This document shows, in pieces, positions 1 to 5,373 of a DNA stretch of 5,373 bases (position 1 is its first letter; each line of letters opens with the position of its first letter). Location of the stretch: the NCBI GenBank assembly GCA_025454715.1, contig JALONY010000144.1, positions 1-5,373 of the forward strand, read 5' to 3'. A model generated the notes under the pieces. It did no database searches and was not told the DNA's origin. It saw only the letters and a program-made list of their open reading frames with translations. This DNA comes from Anaerolineae bacterium. Its GTDB lineage: Bacteria; Chloroflexota; Anaerolineae; Aggregatilineales; Phototrophicaceae. A program made the translations under genes and the position numbers.

Positions 1-38
1 ATGGGTAGCCCTGTTTTTGCGTGTGGGTGGGGGGAGCC
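1..38. other. Window-edge spacer downstream of the ABC ATPase gene
   Basis: Short stretch between the stop codon of the ABC ATPase gene and the window edge. Read leftward it has a C-rich run and an A5 tract, but no ATG, GTG or TTG start on the minus strand. No hairpin plus U-tract terminator is visible, so transcription probably continues into a gene beyond the window. Confidence 0.5.
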
Positions 39-776
39 CTAGCCTGCGACGCCCTCGGCATAGGCGGTTGCCAGCGCCTCTGGGGTGGCATAGGCGCTGG
101 TCGGCGAATCGACCACCAGCCCACCCCGCGCCAGCACCACCAACCGCTCGCACAAGCGCAAGGCATGGGCGGGGTCGTGGGTGGTCAGGATGATGGTGCA
201 GCCCGCGGCGCGCTTGGCCTCGACCAGCCCGCTCAGCACCTCGACCCCGTTCAGGTCGAGGCCGGTAAACGGCTCATCCAGCAACAGGATGTCGGGCGCG
301 TGCAACAGGGCGCGGGCGATGCTCAGGCGTTGCAGCATCCCGCGAGAGAAGCCGCGCACCACGTCGTGCGCCCGCTTCTTCAGCCCGACTTGCGCCAGCA
401 GGTCGTCGGCGCGCTCGTGCAAAGCCGCGCCAGCCAAGCCATATAAACGGCCAAAAAACAGCAGGTTCTCGCGGGCGGTCAGCCCGTCATAGACCAGCGG
501 CTTGTGCGCCACATACCCCAAGTGGGGGCGCACCTGCGCGGCCTCACGCGGCATCACCCACCCCCCGACCGTCAGGATACCCCCGTCGGGGCGGGTCAGG
601 CCGGTCAGCAGGCGCATCAGGGTGCTCTTGCCCGCCCCGTTCGCGCCCATCAAAGCGATGGCTTGGCCGCGGGGCACGCACAGGTCGAGGCCGCGCAACA
701 CCGCCCGAAACCCGAAACGCTTGACCAACCCGACCGCCTCGAGCAAGGGGCGGTCGGGCGAGGGGTGCGCGCTCAT
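39..776 (-). CDS. ccmA: CcmA-like ABC transporter ATP-binding protein (haem exporter type)
   Basis: A 245-residue cytoplasmic nucleotide-binding subunit of an ABC transporter. All core motifs are visible: Walker A GANGAGKST (44-52), signature FSRGMLQR (143-150), Walker B ILLLDEP (163-169) with catalytic E168, D-loop GLD (172-174) and switch histidine H200. The single-domain length, the segment HKPLVYDGLTARENL (91-105) and the FSRGM signature fit CcmA, the ATPase of the CcmAB complex that drives cytochrome c maturation. The position normally held by the Q-loop glutamine (HQP in E. coli CcmA) is K92 here. The ATG start overlaps the stop of the upstream diheme cytochrome gene by 4 bases (ATGA). 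An AGGAA Shine-Dalgarno (785-789 on the complement) lies 8 bases ahead, so translation is probably coupled. No permease is in view; a CcmB-like gene is expected beyond position 1. Being an ABC ATPase is near certain. The CcmA subtype is likely rather than proven, and the alternative is an ATPase for another small-molecule exporter. Confidence 0.85.
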   Translation of the reverse strand: MSAHPSPDRPLLEAVGLVKRFGFRAVLRGLDLCVPRGQAIALMGANGAGKSTLMRLLTGLTRPDGGILTVGGWVMPREAAQVRPHLGYVAHKPLVYDGLTARENLLFFGRLYGLAGAALHERADDLLAQVGLKKRAHDVVRGFSRGMLQRLSIARALLHAPDILLLDEPFTGLDLNGVEVLSGLVEAKRAAGCTIILTTHDPAHALRLCERLVVLARGGLVVDSPTSAYATPEALATAYAEGVAG

Positions 777-2539
777 GAGTGCGGTTCCTGTGTGGGCGGG
801 GTCTTGCGGGCGGGGCGGCGCAGCAATAAGGCCAGCGTGCCCACCACCACCAACAGCCCCAAGCCGATCAAAATCGGGTTCAAGATGTCGCCGCGCACCG
901 CCGACGGGATGTCGATGGCACCGGTCGGGATGGCCGACTCGGTCGGGGCGGCGGTCGGCAACGCGACGGCACCGGCCAGCGGTTGCCCTTCCAAGACCAC
1001 CTCGATGGGCGCGTTGGCGCGTTGTGCCACCTGCCCGCCGTACACCTTATAAAACTCCCCGCCCAGCGACTCCTCGCCCAGCGCAGGCAGCATGTCGCTG
1101 ACGAGGCGCATCTCCAGCGGGCGCAACAGCACGCGCACCGTCCCAGCCACGGTCAGCGGCGCGCTGAGCGGCACCGGCTGACCCAGCGTGTAGGGCAGGG
1201 TGTAGCGCACCGACAGCAATTTTTGGCCGCGGGGCGGCAGCGGTTGCGTGTCGATGAGGCTGCGCCCGTCCTCGGCCACCACCACGCCCGGCAAGTCGGG
1301 CGGTATCAAGGTCGCACCGTCGGGGATGGGCAGGCGGAACCCAATCGGGCGGCCATCGGCCAAAAACTCGCCGGAGCTGTACATCTCGGACTGCGATGGG
1401 TTTTGCACCTGCATCACGCTCACGACATCGAGTTGCCCATCATAGGCCGTGATTTGGTTGACCCATGTAGAGACCAGCGCGTTGTTTGGGTCGGTGGTCG
1501 GGCTGTACAGCACGATGTCGAGGGTCAGGGCATCGGTCGGGGTGGCTTGGCGCGGGGCGCTGGCGAACGGGTAACGCTGATAAATCACCGAGGTGAAATA
1601 GGCCGCCGCCTCGACCCGCGGCACCCCCGCGAACGCATACGCGCCATCGACACCCACCGCCGCCGGTGCGACGTTGAGCTGGATGGGCTCACCGGTCTCG
1701 GTGTCCAGCGCGTTCAGGTTGACCATCAGGCCGACCGGCAAGGCTTGGCCACCGCCGTACAGCGAGACCGTGCCGCTGACCGCGATGCCCTCGGGGTCGG
1801 CCTCGGTGGCCTGCCCCTGCGCCAGCGACAAACTGCGGGCATAGGCCGTGACCGCCCACATCTCGTCCGCGCTGAAGCGGTCGCTATAGGACGGCATCAC
1901 GTCCTCGAAGCCTTGCTCGACCATGCGGAAAATCGAGGCGTCGCTGAGCGTGACCATCGCGGATTGGTCGGTCAGGTCTTTCACGTCAATCCGCAGGTTG
2001 GCGGCCTCGGGGCCGTCGCCGCGCCCGAGGTCGCCGTGGCAGTCGGCGCATTCTTGATAGAGGACTTGCCCCAACGCCAACTGCTCGGCCTCGACGTGGT
2101 AGGTGTAGGTGTACATCGCCACATCCCAGCGCTCTTGCTCGGTCAGGGCGTCACGCCACGGGGGCATCAGGTTCTCGATGCGCCCGTAGGTGATGGTGCT
2201 GTACCAGTCGAACGGGGTTTGGCTGCGGGCGCTGGTCGGGTCGGTCAGGTCGCCCGGGTTCATCTCGGCATTGAGCGCAACGGGGCCATCCCCCCGCCCG
2301 CCGTCACCGTGGCAAGCCGCGCAATGGCGGGCGTAAATCAGCGCGCCGTTGGCGAGGTCGGGCGGCTGGGCGGGGTGACCCAGCTCGGAGGCCACCGGCG
2401 GTGGCGTGGGGGTGGCGGGCACCGGCGTCGCGGCCACCCGCGTGCGGACGATGGGCGGCTCGCCCCCCAGCGCCACGCACCCCGACAACACGCCCATCAA
2501 CGCAATCGCGGCCAACGCCGCACCCCAACGTCGCATCAT
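773..2539 (-). CDS. Diheme c-type cytochrome lipoprotein with beta-rich region and C-terminal membrane anchor
   Basis: A 588-residue exported electron-transfer or haem-handling protein; its partner is unknown. In order: signal peptide with lipobox LSGC (18-21, predicted lipidated C21); a Pro/Thr-rich linker (about 35-60); cytochrome c domain 1 (about 64-149) with haem motif CAACH (73-77) and probable axial Met in MPPW (M125); cytochrome c domain 2 (about 154-240) with CADCH (164-168) and probable axial Met in MPSY (M215). A carboxypeptidase-regulatory/CnaB-like beta segment (about 253-345) follows, then a further beta-rich region of no family I recognise (about 350-520), a low-complexity stretch, a membrane helix (about 554-573) and a basic cytoplasmic tail (RRPARK). 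The two haem domains share CHGD-x-GRGDGP, which points to internal duplication. The start is the first of two adjacent ATG codons, chosen because GAGGTGA lies 7 bases upstream. The gene sits 7 bases after the AEC gene and overlaps the ATPase start. The context suggests a role linked to cytochrome c maturation; that role is inference. Confidence 0.85.
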   Translation of the reverse strand: MMRRWGAALAAIALMGVLSGCVALGGEPPIVRTRVAATPVPATPTPPPVASELGHPAQPPDLANGALIYARHCAACHGDGGRGDGPVALNAEMNPGDLTDPTSARSQTPFDWYSTITYGRIENLMPPWRDALTEQERWDVAMYTYTYHVEAEQLALGQVLYQECADCHGDLGRGDGPEAANLRIDVKDLTDQSAMVTLSDASIFRMVEQGFEDVMPSYSDRFSADEMWAVTAYARSLSLAQGQATEADPEGIAVSGTVSLYGGGQALPVGLMVNLNALDTETGEPIQLNVAPAAVGVDGAYAFAGVPRVEAAAYFTSVIYQRYPFASAPRQATPTDALTLDIVLYSPTTDPNNALVSTWVNQITAYDGQLDVVSVMQVQNPSQSEMYSSGEFLADGRPIGFRLPIPDGATLIPPDLPGVVVAEDGRSLIDTQPLPPRGQKLLSVRYTLPYTLGQPVPLSAPLTVAGTVRVLLRPLEMRLVSDMLPALGEESLGGEFYKVYGGQVAQRANAPIEVVLEGQPLAGAVALPTAAPTESAIPTGAIDIPSAVRGDILNPILIGLGLLVVVGTLALLLRRPARKTPPTQEPHS

Positions 2540-2546
2540 GTGTGCT

Positions 2547-2553
2547 TCACCTC
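2547..2553 (-). promoter_or_regulatory. Shine-Dalgarno of the cytochrome gene, overlapping the upstream stop codon
   Basis: The complement reads GAGGTGA, a strong anti-16S match ending 7 bases before the first ATG of the diheme cytochrome gene. The TGA inside it is the stop codon of the AEC transporter gene. Ribosomes terminating on the transporter therefore sit directly on the next gene's binding site, an arrangement typical of translational coupling. The site also settles the choice between the two adjacent ATG codons. Confidence 0.7.
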
Positions 2554-3482
2554 AACACTGCAATCAATATCGTCATTGTACCCAAACTGGCTAATGTGCT
2601 GATGAGTGTGGCCGCCGAGGTGAACTGGGCATCGCTGCCGAACTCGGCGGCCAAGGCGTTGGCCAGCACCGCCGTCGGCACGCTGGACTGCGTGACGGCC
2701 ACCGCGTAAAACAGCCCGCCGAAGCCCAAGCCCGACGCCACCAGCGCGCCCAGCACCGCCCCACCGATCAGGCGCAGGCCACAGGCCGCGAACACCCACC
2801 GCCACGGCACGCGCAACGTCCGCAACGACATCTGCCCCAGCAACAGCCCCAACAGCGCCAGCATGGCCGGTAAGGTGGCGTCGGAGGCCAAGAATACCGC
2901 CCGCTCCAGCGCCAGCGGCAAGGGCGCGTTCAGCAGGTTGAGCGTGATGGCCAACAGCGCGCCCCACGTGGTCGGCACGCGCAACACGTTGGCCGCCGCC
3001 CGCCCGAACCCGACCGAGCCGCTGGACGCCACGAACGTGCCGACCATGTTGCTGCTGATGGAGCTGCTGACGTAAAACAGCAACGCCAGCGCGCCGCCCT
3101 CGGGGCCGAAGGCGAACGTGCACAGCGGGATGCCGTAATTGCCCGCGTTCATCTGCGACGACGCCAGCGTAAAGGCGCTGGTCGTGCGCCGGTCGAGCCC
3201 GAAGGCGCGCCCCAAGCCCAGCGCAATCGCGCTCATGATGGCCACCAACAGCGTGATGTGCAAAAACGCCCGCCCAAACTCGCCCGTCACCAGCTCGGCC
3301 AATGAACCGGCCTCGAGCTGATACAGCGTCTTGAACGACAGCGCGGGCACGAACAAATAGACCAGCAGGTTAGAGACCGCACGCGGGTCGGGCTTAAAGC
3401 GTTGCCCAATCCACGCCGCCGCCCCGACCAACAAGAAAATCGGGGCAAGCACGTTGAGCAAAATCTCTAGCAATTCGGACAT
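2547..3482 (-). CDS. AEC (auxin efflux carrier) family transporter
   Basis: A 311-residue integral membrane protein of the AEC / Mem_trans family (PF03547, TC 2.A.69). Characterised bacterial members move malate, malonate and similar organic acids; no substrate can be assigned here. The protein is hydrophobic throughout, with about ten predicted membrane segments in two halves, as usual for the family. It carries the conserved broken-helix motif NAGNYGIP (112-119) in the first half and a matching SSVPTAVLA (266-274) in the second. Length is normal for the family. I chose the ATG at 3482, which has a weak GGA-type ribosome site about 10 bases ahead. An in-frame TTG at 3497 would add five residues (M-D-S-Q-T) but has only a T-rich stretch upstream. 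The gene is first in the leftward unit, and its TGA lies inside the ribosome-binding site of the cytochrome gene. A link to haem or cytochrome chemistry is suggested only by this packing. Confidence 0.88.
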   Translation of the reverse strand: MSELLEILLNVLAPIFLLVGAAAWIGQRFKPDPRAVSNLLVYLFVPALSFKTLYQLEAGSLAELVTGEFGRAFLHITLLVAIMSAIALGLGRAFGLDRRTTSAFTLASSQMNAGNYGIPLCTFAFGPEGGALALLFYVSSSISSNMVGTFVASSGSVGFGRAAANVLRVPTTWGALLAITLNLLNAPLPLALERAVFLASDATLPAMLALLGLLLGQMSLRTLRVPWRWVFAACGLRLIGGAVLGALVASGLGFGGLFYAVAVTQSSVPTAVLANALAAEFGSDAQFTSAATLISTLASLGTMTILIAVLR

Positions 3483-3508
3483 GGTCTGTGAATCCAATGG
3501 GAAAAAAG

Positions 3509-3536
3509 ATTAGAATAGACGTGTAACAGGTGTATC
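3509..3536 (-). promoter_or_regulatory. Candidate promoter for the AEC-cytochrome-ATPase unit
   Basis: On the complement there is a -10-like TCTAAT (3514-3509) with a weak -35-like GATACA (3536-3531) and a 16-base spacer. Transcription would begin near 3502, giving a leader of about 20 bases before the ATG at 3482. The -35 element lies inside a small inverted repeat, ACAGG-N7-CCTGT (3526-3542). The match is modest, particularly at -35, so it is a best candidate only. Confidence 0.3.
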
Positions 3537-3539
3537 GCC

Positions 3540-3570
3540 TGTCGTAGGCTTCGGATGACCGAAAACGACA
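3540..3570. promoter_or_regulatory. Two-tier interrupted palindrome, candidate operator
   Basis: TGTCGT-N4-TTCGG-N4-CCGAA-N1-ACGACA. The outer arms pair over 6 bases (3540-3545 with 3565-3570) and the inner arms over 5 (3550-3554 with 3559-3563), all without mismatch. It lies in the middle of the divergent intergenic region, just upstream of both candidate promoters. That placement fits a protein-binding operator better than a terminator, and no T-run follows on either strand. The binding protein is unknown. An RNA hairpin in a longer leader is the alternative. Confidence 0.45.
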
Positions 3571-3574
3571 CCTA

Positions 3575-3592
3575 TCGACAAACGTTTATCGA
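3575..3592. promoter_or_regulatory. 18-bp near-perfect dyad, candidate regulator site
   Basis: TCGACAAACGTTTATCGA matches its own reverse complement at 16 of 18 positions; only 3579/3588 fail to pair. The core AAACGTTT (3580-3587) is perfect. The centre (3583.5) is about 41.5 bases upstream of the transcription start predicted from the kinase -10 element, a typical location for an activator contacting RNA polymerase at a promoter with a poor -35. It could equally act as a repressor site for either unit. Its regulator is not identifiable from this window. Confidence 0.45.
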
Positions 3593-3618
3593 ACGCAATA
3601 GGCAGGGGGTGCTATACT
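3589..3618 (+). promoter_or_regulatory. Extended -10 promoter for the histidine kinase gene
   Basis: TATACT at 3613-3618 is preceded by TGC (3610-3612), giving a TGn extended -10. The best -35-like hexamer at 18-base spacing, TCGAAC (3589-3594), matches consensus at only three positions. A start near 3625 would leave a leader of about 28 bases before the ATG at 3653. The weak -35 overlaps the 18-bp dyad, consistent with regulated use. Confidence 0.5.
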
Positions 3619-3652
3619 TGGTCAATCTTACGCACGATAACCGAGAAATAAA

Positions 3653-5373
3653 ATGACCAAAAGCGGCAGACCTACCGGCCAAGAGTGGGCGGTGCTCGGG
3701 TTGAGGCTGGCGGCCAGCGGGGTAACCCTCGCGCTGGCATGGCTGGCCACCCCGCTCGTCCCATCGTTGAACGACCCTTATTTTCTCCCCGGCGCGCTGA
3801 TGGTCGTGGGGGCGGCGCTCGTTTTGTCGGTCTGTTACTTCATCCCTGCCCTCTCCGACCACCTGACGTGGGTCATCCTCATCACCGGCGGCCTGAACGT
3901 GGCTGGGCTGGTGTTCGCCCTGCCCCGCACCCAGACCGACCTACTCCAAAACGCGGCCTACGCCCTGACCGCCCTCGCCGCCCTCGACATCTTGACCTCG
4001 CGCTGGCCGTGGAGCCTGTTGGCACCGTTGCTGGGGGCGGGGGCGGGCGCGCTGGCCATCAGCATCATGCTGCCCAGCTTGCCGCTGGGGGTGTTCACCC
4101 AGCCGATGGTGGCGTTGGGCGGGGTGTCGGCGGCGGTGTGGCTGTGGGCGGGTGCCCATGCCCAATGGGGCAATGACCTGCCGACCCGCCTGCGCCGTGA
4201 CCTCGAGGAGCGCGAGCGCAACCTCGCCGACTCGCGGGAGATGATGCGCGCCGTGGTCGAGGTCTCGACCGACCTGAGCTCACAAAGCACCGCCCAAGTC
4301 CTCAACAAAGCCATGGATGTCGGGCAGTTGGCCTTGCGCCAGCGCAGTAGCGGGGGCGGCATCGTCTCGATCATCTTCCTCTACAGCGCCCGTGACGAAA
4401 GCCTGCAAGTCTTCGAACATCGCGGGCTTACCCACCTCGACACCGACCGCATCTTGCACGGCAAGGGCGGCATCGTCGGCCAAGCCTTGTCCGAGGCCAC
4501 CCCCATCATCGGCAAGGGTGCCACCGCCGACGCCGAGCTGTCGTCGTTCGTGTCGCTGGCGCGCACCCGCTCGACCCTCGCGGTGCCGTTGCGGATGGAA
4601 TACGTCAATTACGGGGTGATGGTGTTCGCCAGCGCCGACGAGGACGCCTTTACCGAAGACCGGATGGACGTGATGACCGCGCTGGGCACGCAGGTGACGG
4701 TGGCGCTGCAAAACGCCACGCTGTATAACCGCCTGCGCCAAGAAAAAGAGCGTTTGGTGCAGCTGGAGACCAACGCCCGCCAAGCGCTGGTGCGCGATAT
4801 GCACGACATCCCGACCCAAACCATCTCCGCCGTGACGATGCGCGCCGGGGTGGCCAAGCTGATGGTCGAGCGCGGCCACGCCCTCGAGAAGGTGGTCGAG
4901 GAGTTGTCGGCCATCGAGGCGATGGCGCAGCAAGCCACCGCCGAAATCCGTCACGTCTTGTTCAAGCTACGCCCGCTGGCGCTGGAGTCGCAGGGCATCA
5001 GCACCGCGCTGGAGCAATTGGCCGAGAAGACGCGCAAGACCTACGATCAAAACGTGATTTTGAAATGTGACGACGCGGTGGATGACCTGTTGTCGCAAGA
5101 CTCGCAGGACGCGCTGTTTTTCATCATCGAAGAGGCCGTCTCCAACGCCCGCAAATATGCCAAAGCGCCCATCATCCAAATCGAGGTCGCGCCGCGGGGG
5201 CGCGAGGTGCTGGCGCGGGTGCGCGATAACGGCGCCGGTTTCGACGTGGAGGGCACCCGTGCCAAATACAACGAGCGCGGCAGTTTCGGGATGATCAACC
5301 TCGAAGAGCGCGCCGAGCTGGTGGGCGGTCGCCTGACCATCCAAAGCCAGATGGGCAAGGGGACGGCGGTCAC
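3653..5373 (+). CDS. Membrane sensor histidine kinase, GAF-HisKA_3-HATPase (3' end cut by window)
   Basis: 573 codons are visible with no stop. The ATG is the first start after an in-frame TAA at 3638-3640, with a weak GAGA ribosome site (3643-3646) 6 bases ahead. Domains in order: about six membrane helices (roughly 13-32, 44-65, 71-90, 99-115, 120-140, 150-170) with short loops; a charged coiled-coil linker (about 176-203); a GAF domain (about 204-357); a second coil (357-380); a HisKA_3 dimerisation helix with DMHDIPTQ and probable phospho-acceptor H384; and an HATPase domain with N-box EEAVSNARKYAK (N498), G1 box DNGAGFD (525-531), G2 region RGSFGMINL (542-550) and GKGT (569-572). It should autophosphorylate on H384 and pass phosphate to a NarL/LuxR-type response regulator, typical partner of HisKA_3 kinases and probably encoded just downstream. 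With the GKGT region reached, only a short tail is likely missing. The signal is unknown; the lack of a large extracytoplasmic domain points to sensing in the membrane or through GAF. It is divergent from the transporter-cytochrome unit, which makes that unit a possible, unproven target. Confidence 0.9.
   Translation, partial: MTKSGRPTGQEWAVLGLRLAASGVTLALAWLATPLVPSLNDPYFLPGALMVVGAALVLSVCYFIPALSDHLTWVILITGGLNVAGLVFALPRTQTDLLQNAAYALTALAALDILTSRWPWSLLAPLLGAGAGALAISIMLPSLPLGVFTQPMVALGGVSAAVWLWAGAHAQWGNDLPTRLRRDLEERERNLADSREMMRAVVEVSTDLSSQSTAQVLNKAMDVGQLALRQRSSGGGIVSIIFLYSARDESLQVFEHRGLTHLDTDRILHGKGGIVGQALSEATPIIGKGATADAELSSFVSLARTRSTLAVPLRMEYVNYGVMVFASADEDAFTEDRMDVMTALGTQVTVALQNATLYNRLRQEKERLVQLETNARQALVRDMHDIPTQTISAVTMRAGVAKLMVERGHALEKVVEELSAIEAMAQQATAEIRHVLFKLRPLALESQGISTALEQLAEKTRKTYDQNVILKCDDAVDDLLSQDSQDALFFIIEEAVSNARKYAKAPIIQIEVAPRGREVLARVRDNGAGFDVEGTRAKYNERGSFGMINLEERAELVGGRLTIQSQMGKGTAV

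Noticed and set aside
502..1101. Overlapping plus-strand open frames opposite the ABC ATPase and the end of the cytochrome gene
   Set aside because: Low-complexity Pro/Arg/Ala-rich composition, no motif, and they run across the boundary of two well-supported minus-strand genes.
2280..2325. The R-G-D tripeptide in the haem-domain loops as an adhesion motif
   Set aside because: It occurs in the same position in both cytochrome domains, directly after the haem motif, so a structural role in the fold is the simpler explanation.
983..2602. A 539-codon open frame on the plus strand, antisense to the cytochrome gene
   Set aside because: It is rich in R, H, G, V and A as expected from the mirror of GC-biased codons, and shows no recognisable domain. 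The minus-strand frame has a signal peptide, two haem motifs and a membrane anchor.
2536..3123. A 195-codon minus-strand open frame within the AEC gene in another frame
   Set aside because: Arg/Gly/His-rich shadow of the hydrophobic AEC frame, with no domain of its own.
3483..3497. A TTG start at 3497 extending the AEC protein by five residues
   Set aside because: Only a T-rich, SD-less stretch precedes it; the ATG at 3482 is more plausible, although the TTG cannot be fully excluded.
3540..3570. The interrupted palindrome as a rho-independent terminator
   Set aside because: No T-tract follows on either strand, and both flanking genes are transcribed away from it, so no transcript needs to end there.
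3572..3862. A 96-codon minus-strand open frame reaching into the intergenic region
   Set aside because: Its start lies inside the kinase gene, there is no ribosome site, and the protein is unremarkable; it also covers the kinase promoter and the 18-bp dyad.
4280..4954. A 224-codon minus-strand open frame opposite the kinase GAF and HisKA_3 region
   Set aside because: His/Gly/Asp-rich antisense shadow of a GC-rich coding region; the plus strand carries unambiguous kinase motifs.

Overview
The window is GC-rich and densely coding, with two divergently oriented transcription units. They are separated by one 170-base intergenic region (3483-3652). I favour a Chloroflexota-type bacterium (Anaerolineae-like). 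The reasons are a CcmA-like ATPase with an FSRGM signature, a lipobox-bearing diheme cytochrome directly ahead of it, and a GAF histidine kinase with an H-D-x-P-T-Q phospho-acceptor motif. This is a family-resemblance judgement, not a proof, and no rRNA or marker gene is present.

Leftward (minus-strand) unit, in transcription order: (i) an AEC-family membrane transporter (3482 to 2547); (ii) a 588-residue secreted, membrane-anchored protein with two c-type haem domains followed by a long beta-rich region and a C-terminal membrane helix (2539 to 773); (iii) a CcmA-like ABC transporter ATPase (776 to 39). The genes are very tightly packed. The Shine-Dalgarno of the cytochrome gene contains the transporter stop codon, and the cytochrome stop overlaps the ATPase start (ATGA). 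The last two genes look like the beginning of a cytochrome c maturation or haem-handling operon, and a CcmB-like permease would be expected just beyond position 1. Bases 1-38 hold no start codon for that next gene.

Rightward (plus-strand) unit: a membrane-bound sensor histidine kinase (3653 to beyond 5373) with about six membrane helices, a GAF domain, a HisKA_3 dimerisation/phospho-acceptor helix and an almost complete HATPase domain. The window cuts it close to its C-terminus. A LuxR/NarL-type response regulator is expected downstream but cannot be seen.

The intergenic region carries a good extended -10 promoter for the kinase, a weak candidate promoter for the leftward unit, and two strong dyad symmetries (3540-3570 and 3575-3592) that could be operators shared by both units. 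The most unusual content is the cytochrome protein's architecture and its coupling to the ATPase gene, followed by the palindromic divergent control region. I saw no RNA genes, mobile elements, CRISPR arrays or convincing terminators.
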